Source: Nocardia lijiangensis NBRC 108240
GTDB lineage: Bacteria > Actinomycetota > Actinomycetes > Mycobacteriales > Mycobacteriaceae
Assembly (NCBI RefSeq): GCF_001613045.1
Contig: NZ_BDBP01000013.1
Span: forward strand, 1 to 64,000
Direction of reading: 5' to 3'
Length of the DNA: 64,000 nucleotides
The first letter of the stretch is position 1, and each line of letters begins with the position of its first letter. Shown here in pieces: positions 1 to 8,993 of the stretch. Position numbers and translations under genes: made by a program. The notes beneath the pieces were generated by a model. That model ran no database searches, had not been told where the DNA came from, and was given only the letters and a program-made list of their open reading frames with translations.

Positions 1-1365
1 CCGGACCAGTTCGGGCGCCGCGGTCTCCGGGACGTCCGTCGTCGCGCTCGCGGACCCGCGCCCGTTGCTGAAATCCGCCGAACCGGCCTCGCCGACCGGC
101 GCCGCGGCCGTGCCCGCGAGCACGACGGTGCCGAAGCCATGGCTGCGCAACAACATTGCGCCGCCAGCATCGATGCTGCCGGAATCCGGCAGGCTCACCC
201 CGCGCAGCGAGCGGGTCGCCAGGATCGAATCGACGAGTTCCGCGGGCGCGTCCAACGCGCGCGCGGACAGCTCGGGATCATCGACCGCCGCCAGCGCGGT
301 CACGTCCACCTGCGCGAACGGCAACGCCACCGTGCACGTCGACGAGGCGAGCGCGCGCAACCGGTCCAGCCAGACCCGCGCATGCTCGGATCCGGCGCCC
401 TCCCTGGTCGCGCCGTCCGGATCCGACGGGCTGGCGAGCACGCGGTAACCCTCTGTCATCGCCTGCACGGTGAGCAGCAGATCCGGGTCGATCACGACGC
501 ACACCGCCGAGGCCACTCCGCGATCCCGGTTCACCCCCGAGCCGAGCGCCGACTCCAGCGCGCCGAGCAGCTGCTCCAGCCGACCGCCCTTGCCCAGCGA
601 GGCCGCCAGCTCGTCGTCGGTCAGCTCGACATTGCCGTTCACCGAGCCCGGCACGCCCGCCACCATCCGCGGCCGGTCGGCCAACGGCCACAGCAACGTG
701 GTGCCCACCGGAGCGTCGGTCGGCGCGGGCACCGGCTCCGGAGCGTCCGGCCCTGCGGGCGGCACACCGAGCACCGGCAACAGGAACCGCGCGTCGTCGA
801 GCCGCGCCTGGCTGCCGTATGCGGGCTCGCCGTTGACGTTCAACAGCAGCGGGTACACGCCGGGCTCGGTGATCTGCAACGACGCATCATCGCCCGACCG
901 CAGCGGAATGCTCAGCGTGAACTGCTTGCGCTGCCCGGGGCTGAGCCGCTCGACCACGTCCTCGAACGGACCGGTCAGCTCGTAGTTGACCTGATCCAGC
1001 CGCAACGCCGAGCGCAACCCGCTCGGCGCCGACACCGCCGCCGCCCGTTGAATACGGACGCTGATGTCGTCGACCACGCGATCGCCGATGTTCGTCACCG
1101 TGCCCGACACCGTGAGCAGTGGATCACTGGTCGTGGTCACTGCCGAGGGCGTCACCGAATCCAGCGACAGCTTCACGAATTTGGGCGTCGTGGAATTGTT
1201 CGACCCGTTCGGCTGCGCACCCGACGGTGCGGCGAGCAGCACCGGCACGGCCGTCACCGAACCGAGTAAGGTCAGGACCGCCACGATGATCCGGAACAGG
1301 CCCACCCGTCGCCCGGCCACCACCCCCCACGGAATCGCTGCGCGATGCCGAAAAGTCTGGGTCAT
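1..1365 (-). CDS. DUF6049-type secreted/membrane protein, Rv3909-like (N-terminal part)
   Basis: The gene runs off the left edge, so only about 455 N-terminal residues are visible. It begins with a basic stretch and one hydrophobic segment (about residues 20-45, ending near APSGAQP), as expected for a signal peptide or anchor, followed by an Ig-like/beta-rich extracellular region. In mycobacteria a large protein of this kind (Rv3909, about 800 residues) follows mutT4 and precedes the MviN/MurJ-like flippase gene, so a cell-envelope role is likely, but no reaction is known. The ATG overlaps the stop of the upstream Nudix gene by 4 bp (ATGA), which implies translational coupling. Assignment rests on synteny and general composition. 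Confidence 0.8.
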   Translation of the reverse strand, partial: MTQTFRHRAAIPWGVVAGRRVGLFRIIVAVLTLLGSVTAVPVLLAAPSGAQPNGSNNSTTPKFVKLSLDSVTPSAVTTTSDPLLTVSGTVTNIGDRVVDDISVRIQRAAAVSAPSGLRSALRLDQVNYELTGPFEDVVERLSPGQRKQFTLSIPLRSGDDASLQITEPGVYPLLLNVNGEPAYGSQARLDDARFLLPVLGVPPAGPDAPEPVPAPTDAPVGTTLLWPLADRPRMVAGVPGSVNGNVELTDDELAASLGKGGRLEQLLGALESALGSGVNRDRGVASAVCVVIDPDLLLTVQAMTEGYRVLASPSDPDGATREGAGSEHARVWLDRLRALASSTCTVALPFAQVDVTALAAVDDPELSARALDAPAELVDSILATRSLRGVSLPDSGSIDAGGAMLLRSHGFGTVVLAGTAAAPVGEAGSADFSNGRGSASATTDVPETAAPELVR

Positions 1366-1898
1366 CGCTTGCCGGTCTCCATCCGGTCGATCAACCGGTT
1401 CGCCACCTCGGCGAGTCTGCGCTCGTCGGCGTAGGCCAAACGAGAATCCAGCTCACTCAAGGGAACCCAGGCGACCTGGGTGACCTCCACGTCGGCGTCG
1501 GACAACTCGCCGCCGACGGAACGCAAAAGATAATGATGCACGGTCTTGTGTACCCGGCGGCCCTCGGTGACGAACCAGTAATCGATACTGCCCAACTCGG
1601 CCACCACCACGCCGTGAATGCCGGTCTCCTCGGCCACCTCACGGATCGCGGTCTGCTCCGCCGTCTCGCCTTCCTCGATATGACCCTTCGGCAACGACCA
1701 CAGCAACCGGCCGCGGCGATCGGTGCGACCGATCAAGGCAGCGCTGCGTTTATCGCTCGGTCCGTCCAGACCGTCCACGACCAATCCCCCCGCGGAAGTC
1801 TCCCGGACGGTACGCATGCGCGGTTTCGCCGCGTTGGCCGCCGAACCGCGGCGCCGAGGCTGGCGGCGTCGACTGTTCGCGCGATCGGCCGGAGACAC
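1362..1898 (-). CDS. mutT4: Nudix hydrolase, MutT4 type
   Basis: A 178-residue protein with an Arg-rich N-terminus (about 1-30) and a complete Nudix box at about residues 72-94 (GHIEEGET then REVAEETGI), which binds Mg2+ and hydrolyses nucleoside-diphosphate-linked substrates. The flanks [11 protein letters not shown] and [14 protein letters not shown] match the mycobacterial MutT4 family closely. The exact physiological substrate is unsettled; sanitation of oxidised or damaged nucleotides is the usual proposal. A TTG at 1901 is possible, but the GTG at 1898 has a better-spaced AGGA (7 nt). The gene diverges from pcnA across 490 bp and is coupled to the DUF6049 gene by ATGA, as in mycobacteria. 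Confidence 0.93.
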   Translation of the reverse strand: MSPADRANSRRRQPRRRGSAANAAKPRMRTVRETSAGGLVVDGLDGPSDKRSAALIGRTDRRGRLLWSLPKGHIEEGETAEQTAIREVAEETGIHGVVVAELGSIDYWFVTEGRRVHKTVHHYLLRSVGGELSDADVEVTQVAWVPLSELDSRLAYADERRLAEVANRLIDRMETGKR

Positions 1899-1944
1899 CA
1901 AGCAATCCTACTGTGTTCGATTTGCCGCGCTGGCGCGCGGCGGG

Positions 1945-2034
1945 TTCGCGGCCCTTATGTCTCGCTTCCCAGCGGTCGAGACTCGCGACTTCGTCGCATG
2001 CGCTTCGACCGCTGGGAAGCGAGACGGCCGCGAA
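1945..2034. repeat. Long imperfect palindrome between mutT4 and pcnA
   Basis: The 490-bp gap 1899-2391 has no credible gene. It contains a perfect 21-bp inverted repeat (1959-1979 and 2005-2025, core CTTCCCAGCGGTCGA). The stem extends outward by 9 bp (1945-1953 with 2026-2034) after a 5-nt bulge. Inside the 25-nt spacer is another small hairpin (GCGAC-TTC-GTCGC, 1985-1997). A looser dyad (GTTCGCG ... CGCGAAC) follows near 2155-2182. Both flanking genes read away from it, so it is not placed as a terminator for either. It could be a mobile palindromic repeat or a cruciform-forming regulatory element. Confidence 0.85.
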
Positions 2035-2391
2035 CGGTCGCTCGTCGGGCTCGCTCCGTGGTCGGCGGGTGGGGATGCGATGTGTTCTGTTCGTTTAAAT
2101 CTTTGCGACTGGCTGGCTCGGTCGAGATTCGCGACCGTGTTGTTGGCGCGCGTGTTCGCGGCCCCTTTTGTCGCGAACGGGCTCGTAAGGCTCTCCCCCG
2201 GGGGTGGTTGGGAATGTGGGGATGGCGGTTCGTTTCATGGGCTGCGCGGAGTGGTTGTGACCATCGGTTTGTCAGGTGGACCGGCATCTCTTCTCGTTCG
2301 ATCCGGGTGTTCGGTCGCGTGCCGGAAAATCGCTTTTCCCGGCTCGGTAAGCTGCTTGTTCGTGGTTTCGCCCAAGTCCGAGGATGCGCAA

Positions 2392-3849
2392 GTGACCGAT
2401 CCCGCCCAGCTGCCTTCCGACGATCGGCGTACCCGGTTGCTGGCGGCGGCCGCGGTCACGCTCGGCGGGCTCGCCGACGTGCTCACGCCACTCGGGGAAC
2501 TGTTCGCGGCGCGCGGGCACGAGCTGTATCTGGTCGGCGGCAGCGTGCGCGACGCGGTGCTCGGGCGGCTCGGCACGGATCTGGACTTCACCACCAGCGC
2601 GCGGCCGGAGCAGGTGCAGGACATCATGCGTGGGTGGGCCGACCACCTGTGGGACACCGGCGGCCTTGCGTTCGGCACGGTCAGCGCGGCAAAGGCCGAT
2701 CAGCAGCTGGAGATCACCACCTTCCGCAGCGACACCTACGACCGGGTCTCGCGCAATCCGGAGGTGACCTTCGGCGACACCCTCGAAGGCGACCTGGTGC
2801 GCCGCGACTTCACCGTCAACGCGATGGCCGTGAAGATCGCCGCGGACGGTTCGCTCGAGTTCGTCGATCCGCTCGGCGGGATGGACGCGCTGCTGGCCGG
2901 CGTGCTGGACACCCCTGCGGCGCCGGAGGATTCGTTCCACGACGATCCGCTGCGCATGCTGCGCGCCGCCCGCTTCGTCTCGCAGCTCGGGTTCGCACTC
3001 ACGCCCCGGGTGCGCACCGCCATCGAGGCGATGGCGGAGGAGATCGATCGCATCACCGCCGAGCGGGTGCGCGTCGAACTCGACAAGCTCATCGGCGGCG
3101 TGCACCCGATCGACGGCATCAACGTGATGTGTGAGACCGGTCTCGCCCAGCGCGTGCTGCCCGAGGTGCCCGCGATGAAGCTGGAGATCGACGAGCACCA
3201 CCAGCACAAGGACGTGTACTGGCATTCACTCACCGTGCTGCAGCAGGCCATCGACCTCGAGGAGGGCGATCCCGACCTGGTGCTGCGCTGGGCGGCGCTG
3301 CTGCACGACATCGGCAAGCCCGACACCAAGCGCAACGAGCCGGGCGGCGGCGTCAGCTTTCACCATCACGAGGTGGTCGGCGCCAAGATGGTGCGCAGGC
3401 GGATGCGGGCGCTGAAGTATCCGAAGCAGTTCACCGAGGACGTGGCGCGGCTGGTCTTCCTGCATCTGCGTTTCCACGGCTACGGCAAGGGGCAGTGGAC
3501 CGATTCCGCGGTGCGCCGCTACGTCACCGACGCTGCCGAGTTGCTGCCCCGGCTGCACAAGCTGGTGCGCGCGGACTGCACCACCCGCAACAAGCGCCGC
3601 GCCGCCGCCCTGCGCGCCACCTACGACGACCTCGAGGTGCGCATCGAGCGGATCCAGCAGGAGGAGGATCTGGCCAGGGTCCGCCCCGACCTGGACGGCA
3701 ACGCGATCATGGAGCTGCTCGGCCTGCCGCCCGGCCCCGCGGTCGGCAAGGCGTGGCGCTACCTCAAGGAGCTGCGCCTCGATCGCGGCCCGATGACGCG
3801 CGACGAGGCCGAGGCGGCGCTGATGGAATGGTGGAAGTCGCAGAGCTGA
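2392..3849 (+). CDS. pcnA: CCA tRNA nucleotidyltransferase
   Basis: This 485-residue class II nucleotidyltransferase adds or repairs the 3' CCA end of tRNAs. The head carries GGSVRD (about 49-54) and the metal-binding DLD (63-65), followed by the RRDFTVNAMA strand and the RMLRAARF helix. The C-terminal part has an HD-type domain with LLHDIGK (H305, D306). The sequence is close to mycobacterial PcnA along its whole length. The frame is open far upstream, but the GTG at 2392 follows GAGGA by 7 nt and gives the family's usual N-terminus; a GTG at 2362 is less likely. Despite the symbol, actinobacterial pcnA genes encode CCA-adding enzymes rather than the E. coli poly(A) polymerase. Confidence 0.95.
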   Translation: MTDPAQLPSDDRRTRLLAAAAVTLGGLADVLTPLGELFAARGHELYLVGGSVRDAVLGRLGTDLDFTTSARPEQVQDIMRGWADHLWDTGGLAFGTVSAAKADQQLEITTFRSDTYDRVSRNPEVTFGDTLEGDLVRRDFTVNAMAVKIAADGSLEFVDPLGGMDALLAGVLDTPAAPEDSFHDDPLRMLRAARFVSQLGFALTPRVRTAIEAMAEEIDRITAERVRVELDKLIGGVHPIDGINVMCETGLAQRVLPEVPAMKLEIDEHHQHKDVYWHSLTVLQQAIDLEEGDPDLVLRWAALLHDIGKPDTKRNEPGGGVSFHHHEVVGAKMVRRRMRALKYPKQFTEDVARLVFLHLRFHGYGKGQWTDSAVRRYVTDAAELLPRLHKLVRADCTTRNKRRAAALRATYDDLEVRIERIQQEEDLARVRPDLDGNAIMELLGLPPGPAVGKAWRYLKELRLDRGPMTRDEAEAALMEWWKSQS

Positions 3850-3870
3850 AAGGGCTTTCGCGACCCGGGC

Positions 3871-4686
3871 TCAGAAGACGATGAGCGTGGTTCCCGCGAC
3901 GATGGCGTTGCGGATCTGCACCAGGTCGAACGAGCCGGTCGTTTCCGGCAGGTCGACGTGGAACCGGACCAGGTCGTCCTCGCGGAAGGCGCGTGCGATG
4001 CGGGCGTGCTGCGGCAGGTTCTCCAGCAGCAGCGCGGGCGCGGTGATGATGCGCCGCGGTATCCGGAGGCCGAGCCAGTTGGCCCGGTGGATGTCGATGG
4101 TGAGCAGGTTGTTCTCGATCGCGGCGTCGACCAGCGCGGTCATCCTGCGTCTTCGGTGCCTGGCCCGGATCAGGCCGTTCTCGTGCACGCTCAGTTTCCA
4201 GTCCAGCGGCTGGGTGTTCAGCCAGCCGACCAGGGCCGCCGTGGTGACGGTGCCCTCCAGGTCCAGCTGGGACGCCCGCAACTTGGTCGGCACCCCGGGG
4301 ATCAGCCGGACGCCGTGCGCGATCACCGTGACCGCTTCGATCGGATGGTCGTCCCAGCTCATCCGCGACAGGACCGTCTTGGTCTGGAAGTGCGCTCCGC
4401 GCCTGCGCACCTTCAATACCTGCAGGGTCGCGCTCACCTCGTGGCCGAGCAGGGTGGCACTGACCTCTTGGCCGCCGAACCGGCTGAGGATGCCTTCGCT
4501 GAGCACCGTCATCAGAACGTCGGGCATCAGCGCGGTGACCGTGCCCGAGCCGAGGTCGACGACGGGATCCACCCACGAGGTGGTTGTCGTGATCCACTGC
4601 TCCAGCCAGGACTGATCGAACAGGCGCTTGCCGAAGTCGACGGCCCATAGCGGTGACCATGACTTCGGATCGAAATACGTGGCCAT
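3871..4686 (-). CDS. Hypothetical protein, 271 aa
   Basis: I do not recognise the family with certainty. The protein starts MATYFDPKSWSPLW, has no obvious signal peptide, and shows alternating beta-strand-like segments (for example EVSATLQVLKV, IEAVTVIAHGVRLI, ENNLLTIDIHRA) with a basic patch RARHRRRRM near the middle. The strand pattern, with paired short repeats such as QEVSATLLG and HEVSATLQV, recalls the lipid-binding DUF2993/LmeA fold, but this is a weak resemblance only. It is convergent with pcnA (21-bp gap) and divergent from the pxp operon. Codon use is normal for the window, which supports it as real. Confidence 0.75.
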   Translation of the reverse strand: MATYFDPKSWSPLWAVDFGKRLFDQSWLEQWITTTTSWVDPVVDLGSGTVTALMPDVLMTVLSEGILSRFGGQEVSATLLGHEVSATLQVLKVRRRGAHFQTKTVLSRMSWDDHPIEAVTVIAHGVRLIPGVPTKLRASQLDLEGTVTTAALVGWLNTQPLDWKLSVHENGLIRARHRRRRMTALVDAAIENNLLTIDIHRANWLGLRIPRRIITAPALLLENLPQHARIARAFREDDLVRFHVDLPETTGSFDLVQIRNAIVAGTTLIVF

Positions 4687-4853
4687 GATTGCACCGAGGG
4701 TACTTGCCGGAGCGCGGTGCGACCATCCGTGCGGAGGGCGATCATCGGTGCGGTTGCGATCAGCGGCGCCGGTCTGCCGATTCTTTGGCCGGTGCGGCGC
4801 GCGAGGACGACAATGTCACGGGCACGCGCAGAATCGACGGCGGGAGGACACCG

Positions 4854-5606
4854 ATGGCGCTGGATCTCAACAGCGATCTCGGCGAGGGCTTCGGCCCGTG
4901 GACGATGGGCGACGACGCGGCGATGCTCGACATCGTGACCAGCGCCAACATCGCCTGCGGCTTTCACGCCGGTGATCCGTCGATCATGCGCGCCACCTGC
5001 ACGACGGCGGTGCGCAAGGGAGTGCGGATCGGCGCCCACGTCGGGTACCGGGACCTGGCCGGTTTCGGCAGGCGCGCGATCGCCGTGCCGCCCGCCGAGC
5101 TGCGCGACGAGGTGCTGTATCAGATCGGAGCGCTCGACGCCTTCGCCAAGGCCGCGGGCGACCGGGTCCGCTATGTGAAGCCGCACGGCGCGCTCTACCA
5201 CGCCGCCGCGGCGGATCGGGAGCTGGCCGAGGCGCTGCTCACCGCGTTGGCCGAGTACGACGCCGAACTCGTGCTGCTCGGCCCGGCGGCCACGGAGCTC
5301 GAGACGGCTGCCGCCGAAGCGAAGATCCGGTTCGTCGGCGAGGGCTTCGCCGACCGCGCCTACACCCCGTCCGGCTCGCTCGCTCCGCGCGGGCTGCCCG
5401 GCGCGGTCCTGCACGCGGATGAGGCAGTGGCGCAGGCGATGTCGATCGCGGCGTCGCGCACGGCGCGCACGATCGAAGGCGGTGAGGTCGCGGTCTCCGC
5501 AGCCAGTCTGTGCGTGCACGGCGACACCCCGGCCGCGGTGGAGATGGCGCGGCGGATTCGCGCCGAACTCGCGGAGTCGGGTGTCCCGGTCGAGCCGTTC
5601 GCATAG
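4854..5606 (+). CDS. pxpA: 5-oxoprolinase subunit A (LamB/YcsF family)
   Basis: A 250-residue LamB/YcsF protein, the usual family length. Hallmarks are LNSDLGEGFG near the start, the IACGFHAGDP metal/substrate loop, GAHVGYRDLAGFGRR and VKPHGALYH. Together with PxpB and PxpC it forms the ATP-dependent prokaryotic 5-oxoprolinase, which opens the damaged metabolite 5-oxoproline to glutamate in the cytoplasm. The ATG at 4854 is preceded by GGGAGGA with 5-nt spacing, which rules out the longer upstream reading. It is the first gene of a pxpABC operon (14-bp gap to pxpB). Confidence 0.95.
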   Translation: MALDLNSDLGEGFGPWTMGDDAAMLDIVTSANIACGFHAGDPSIMRATCTTAVRKGVRIGAHVGYRDLAGFGRRAIAVPPAELRDEVLYQIGALDAFAKAAGDRVRYVKPHGALYHAAAADRELAEALLTALAEYDAELVLLGPAATELETAAAEAKIRFVGEGFADRAYTPSGSLAPRGLPGAVLHADEAVAQAMSIAASRTARTIEGGEVAVSAASLCVHGDTPAAVEMARRIRAELAESGVPVEPFA

Positions 5607-5620
5607 ACCGGAGAGCCGCG

Positions 5621-6343
5621 ATGAGAGACCCGAAATCGCCCTGGCAGAAGTACATTCGAGCGGCCGGGGATCGAGCGCTTCTGGTCGCCCCGAGCGACCC
5701 CGGCCTGGCCGCCGCATTGGCCGATGCGCTGCGCGGCAGCGCGCCCGCGGGCATCCAGGACGTATTGCCCGCTGCCGAAACCGTGCTGGTGACTCTGGTT
5801 TCCGCCGCCGACGCCGAATCGGTGCGCCGCGAGATCTGTGCTCTGCTGGAAGACGCACAGCTGGAAGGGACTCAGCTCGAAGATGCCCAGCTCGAAGACG
5901 CCCAGCGCACTGCTTACTCGCCGGATGTTTCCCGTGAAACAGTGCCGCACAACGATTCTCCCGAACCGATCGTCATCCCGGTGCGCTACGACGGGGCGGA
6001 CCTGGCCGATGTCGCCGACCTGCTCGGCATGACAGAGGACGAGGTGATCGCCGCGCATACCGGCACCGTATGGCGTTGCGCGTTCGTCGGATTCGCACCG
6101 GGCTTCGGCTATCTCGAGTCCCCCGACGGTCGCCTGACCGTGCCCCGCAGGGACACCGCGCGCACGTCGATACCCGAAGGCGCCGTCGCCCTCGCGGGCG
6201 GCTACTCGGCGGTGTATCCGCGCAGCACGCCGGGCGGCTGGCAGTTGATCGGCCGTACCGATCTGCCGATGTGGGACGTCGACCGCGATCCGCCCGCGCT
6301 GATCCGCGTGGGCGGTATGGTCCGTTTCGAGGTGGCCGGATGA
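5621..6343 (+). CDS. pxpB: 5-oxoprolinase subunit B (KipI-like)
   Basis: A 240-residue subunit of 5-oxoprolinase. The C-terminal half has the family motifs FVGFAPGFGYL, VPRRDTAR, IPEGAVALAGGY and TPGGWQLIGRT. The N-terminal RAAGDRALLV is also typical. Between them, residues 76-95 hold four tandem LEDAQ-like pentapeptides that are not part of the conserved fold, followed by a short linker whose DNA contains a parS-like palindrome. The ATG at 5621 has GGAGAG upstream. The stop overlaps the pxpC start by ATGA, so the two subunits are translationally coupled. Confidence 0.94.
   Translation: MRDPKSPWQKYIRAAGDRALLVAPSDPGLAAALADALRGSAPAGIQDVLPAAETVLVTLVSAADAESVRREICALLEDAQLEGTQLEDAQLEDAQRTAYSPDVSRETVPHNDSPEPIVIPVRYDGADLADVADLLGMTEDEVIAAHTGTVWRCAFVGFAPGFGYLESPDGRLTVPRRDTARTSIPEGAVALAGGYSAVYPRSTPGGWQLIGRTDLPMWDVDRDPPALIRVGGMVRFEVAG
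5846..5905 (+). repeat. Four tandem 15-bp units inside pxpB
   Basis: Four consecutive 15-bp units (5846, 5861, 5876, 5891) encode LEDAQ, LEGTQ, LEDAQ and LEDAQ. Copies 3 and 4 differ by one base, which suggests recent expansion by slippage in the inter-domain linker of PxpB. Confidence 0.9.
5926..5941. other. parS-like ParB-binding palindrome
   Basis: TGTTTCCCGTGAAACA differs at one of 16 positions from the classical bacterial parS sequence TGTTTCACGTGAAACA. It lies inside the pxpB coding sequence, in the linker just after the pentapeptide repeats, and encodes VSRET. pcnA and mutT4 suggest that oriC is nearby, where parS sites cluster in actinobacteria. Function is inferred from sequence only. 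Confidence 0.6.
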
Positions 6344-7197
6344 TGCTCGTCGAGTGGGTCGGCCCGCTGGCCACCATCCAGGATCTCGGCCGTCCCGGCT
6401 GGTTCGATTCCGGCGTCGGGCCGTCGGGCGCGGCCGATCGCGCGTCACTGCGCCTGGCGAATCGACTGGTCGGGAATCCGGAGGGCGCCGCGGCGATCGA
6501 GGTGTTGCTCGGCGGCCTGGTGCTGCGCGCCGAACGGCACCACACCGTCGCGGTGACCGGCGCACCCGCCCAGGCGGTGCTGGACGGCACTCCGGTCGGC
6601 CATGCCAGCGTGCTGGAACTCGAAGAGGGGCAGTCCCTTCGGCTCGGCTTCGCGTCGAGCGGGCTGCGCAGTTACGTCGCGGTGCGCGGCGGCATCGATG
6701 TCGCGCCGGTGCTCGGATCGCGCAGCCGCGACACGCTGTCCGGCATCGGACCGGAACCGCTGCGGGTGGGCGTTCGGCTGCCGATCGGGCCCGTTCCGCG
6801 CCAGCTTCCGCTCGTCGACTTCGCGCCCGTCGCGGGTCCGATCAACGGTGTCGTCACGGTGCGCGCGCTGCTCGGCCCGCGCGACGACTGGTTCGACGAC
6901 GCCGCAGCGCTTTTCGCGGGCGAATGGTCGGTGTCCAGCGACATCGACCGCGTCGGCGCCCGCATCGACCGCGTCAGCGGTCCGCCCCTGCGGCGGCGGA
7001 TCACCGGCGAATTGCGCACCGAGGGTATGGCGCTCGGCTCGGTTCAAGTGCCGCCGAGCGGCCAGCCGGTGATCTTCCTCGCCGATCACCCGATCACCGG
7101 CGGTTATCCGGTGATCGCGGTGGTACTCGACGCCGACGTCGACGCGGTGGCCCAGGCCAGACCCGGTCAGCGACTACGGTTTCTGCGCGTCAGCTGA
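6340..7197 (+). CDS. pxpC: 5-oxoprolinase subunit C (biotin-dependent carboxyltransferase-like family)
   Basis: This 285-residue protein completes the 5-oxoprolinase complex. Family motifs are GPLATIQDLGRPGW at the N-terminus, VGPSGAADR, LRSYVAVRGGIDV and, near the C-terminus, HPITGGYPVIAVV. The start is ATG 6340 (ATGATG), overlapping the pxpB stop by 4 bp; the second ATG at 6343 is equally readable. It ends one base before the convergent DUF4185 gene, with no room for a separate terminator. Confidence 0.94.
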   Translation: MMLVEWVGPLATIQDLGRPGWFDSGVGPSGAADRASLRLANRLVGNPEGAAAIEVLLGGLVLRAERHHTVAVTGAPAQAVLDGTPVGHASVLELEEGQSLRLGFASSGLRSYVAVRGGIDVAPVLGSRSRDTLSGIGPEPLRVGVRLPIGPVPRQLPLVDFAPVAGPINGVVTVRALLGPRDDWFDDAAALFAGEWSVSSDIDRVGARIDRVSGPPLRRRITGELRTEGMALGSVQVPPSGQPVIFLADHPITGGYPVIAVVLDADVDAVAQARPGQRLRFLRVS

Positions 7198-8859
7198 TCA
7201 TTTCGGCGTGCCGATGTCGGCGCGCATCAGATAGACGTTGTAGGTGTCCCAGGCCGAGATGGTGAAGTACAGGTCCCGTCCTGTGGACCACGGGTGGATG
7301 AAGCCGCCGTAGGACTTCGGGTAGTCCGAGGTGTTGACCAGCGTCGCCGTGTCGGTCCAGATACCCTGCGGCGCAGCGGCTTCCCTCAGCACGACGGCGC
7401 CCTGCGCCGAATCCAAGTACACCATCTGCCATTTGCCGGCGGCCTTGTCGTAGCGCACCGACACCTCGCTCGCGATGCCGAGAAACAGTGGCGTCGCGTG
7501 GTTCTCGGCGACGGGCGCCCAGCTGCCGTTCACCCAGTACTGGTACGCGGTCTTGTTGAGTACCTGATTCTTGGGCACCCTGGCCAACCCGACCACGCCG
7601 ACCCGGCCGTTGGGCGTGCCGAACATGTAGACGTAGTCGCCCTGCGGGACCATCGCGGCGACTTGGAAGCGCCCCATCCCGAAAAGGTTGTCCCACCTGG
7701 CGTACTGATCCTTGGTCCAGGTGCTGCCGTTGTCGTCGGAGTAGGCGATGCCGCCGTAGTTGGTCCACCACATGCCGGGGACGCGGCTCCACCTGTTCAC
7801 CGACATGTAGCTCAGGTACTGGCGCTTCCCGATCGCGAACCCGGAGGTCGGGATGACGGTGGTCTCCCAGTTCTTGATCTTGCGGCTGCTCAGGATCTCG
7901 GCCGCGTGGCAGCGGCTGTCCTGCACCATGGTGTCGAGGGTCAAGCCGTCGGAGAGGTCGCGGTCGGTGCTGTAGGCCAGCACGTTGCTGCGCCAGTCCG
8001 GTCCGCCCGCGCCGCCGGTCACCCAGCCCTCGCCGAAGGTGTCGCCGAAGACGACGGCGACCTCGCCCGGCTTGGTCTCCCACATCAGGCCGAGGTCGGT
8101 GCCGTCGACCTGCCAGCGCATATCGGTGCGGTTGTCCGAACCGTGCCCGGTGACCTGGCCGACCAGTTCGACCTCGTTCACCCGCGGCGTGCCGACGCCC
8201 TCGGCCACGGGCCCCGGTTCGATCGGGTGCACGACCAGAGGTGGCGCGGGCTGCGGCTCCTCGCCGGGGCCGCCCGGCACCGGAATGGGGATGGGCTCGA
8301 TCTCGGGGCGGAACTCGATGCGCGGCAACTGGATTCCAGCGCTGCCCGAGCCGGAGCCAGAGCCGCTGCCGGAGTCCGAACTGCCGGTGTCCGAGCTGCC
8401 GGTGTCCGAGCTGCCCGAGCCGGAACCGCTTCCGCTGCCCGAGCTCGATCCGGTGCCGCCGGGAGCCGGCGCCTCGGGCGTCTCCGGATCCGAGGCCGCC
8501 GTCTCCGGCTTCGGCGTGTCGCGGATATCGGGACACGGGTTGCGGCACGGATCTTCGGGCAGCGGCTCGGGAACGATGCGGGTCTTGTCCTGCGGCGGGT
8601 CCGGCACGGGCACCGGAGTGATCTCCGGGATCGGCACGGGAATGTCGATCTGCGGCGGGAGCACGATCGGCGGTGGCGGCGGCAGGCTCGGATCGGGCCG
8701 GCGGGCCAGCGGATCGAATCCCGTCTCGCCGCACAGATTGACCGGCGGAGGTGCCCACGGGTGGGGAGCGGCCTGCGCGGGAGCGGGGACCGACAGCGCT
8801 CCGGCGAGCAATACCCCGAAGAGCGCTGGCGATTCCAGCTTCCGCGGCAGCGCTCCCAT
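7198..8859 (-). CDS. Secreted DUF4185 protein, candidate endo-D-arabinanase (GH183-like)
   Basis: A 553-residue exported protein with a signal peptide (LFGVLLAGALSVPAPAQA), a long Pro-rich stretch (about 35-125), a Ser/Gly-rich linker (about 135-175, SGSGSGS and SSDTG repeats) and a C-terminal DUF4185 beta-propeller-like domain (about 225-553; VFGDTFGEGW, SNVLAYSTDRD, VNRWSRVPGMWW, WTKDQYARWDNLFG). DUF4185 proteins from mycobacteria and gut Bacteroidota have been shown to be endo-D-arabinanases (family GH183) that cut arabinogalactan or lipoarabinomannan. A role in remodelling the bacterium's own arabinan is inferred. The start is ATG with GGGAG about 10 nt upstream. Confidence 0.87.
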   Translation of the reverse strand: MGALPRKLESPALFGVLLAGALSVPAPAQAAPHPWAPPPVNLCGETGFDPLARRPDPSLPPPPPIVLPPQIDIPVPIPEITPVPVPDPPQDKTRIVPEPLPEDPCRNPCPDIRDTPKPETAASDPETPEAPAPGGTGSSSGSGSGSGSGSSDTGSSDTGSSDSGSGSGSGSGSAGIQLPRIEFRPEIEPIPIPVPGGPGEEPQPAPPLVVHPIEPGPVAEGVGTPRVNEVELVGQVTGHGSDNRTDMRWQVDGTDLGLMWETKPGEVAVVFGDTFGEGWVTGGAGGPDWRSNVLAYSTDRDLSDGLTLDTMVQDSRCHAAEILSSRKIKNWETTVIPTSGFAIGKRQYLSYMSVNRWSRVPGMWWTNYGGIAYSDDNGSTWTKDQYARWDNLFGMGRFQVAAMVPQGDYVYMFGTPNGRVGVVGLARVPKNQVLNKTAYQYWVNGSWAPVAENHATPLFLGIASEVSVRYDKAAGKWQMVYLDSAQGAVVLREAAAPQGIWTDTATLVNTSDYPKSYGGFIHPWSTGRDLYFTISAWDTYNVYLMRADIGTPK

Positions 8860-8993
8860 ATCTGTTGACTCCCTGGTCGAATCGGACGCAGCTTGATCAA
8901 CTTACCGGAACGGACGAGGTCGGGCCGGGCGCCGTGCGGAGCCGATCACAATCGTGAGGGAACCGGATCGGGGCCGGTCGCGTCCAACCAGAT

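Noticed and set aside
1723-2391. N-terminal extension of pcnA by 223 codons
   Set aside because: It crosses the mutT4 gene and the palindrome. The GTG at 2392 has a clear GAGGA and gives the known protein length.
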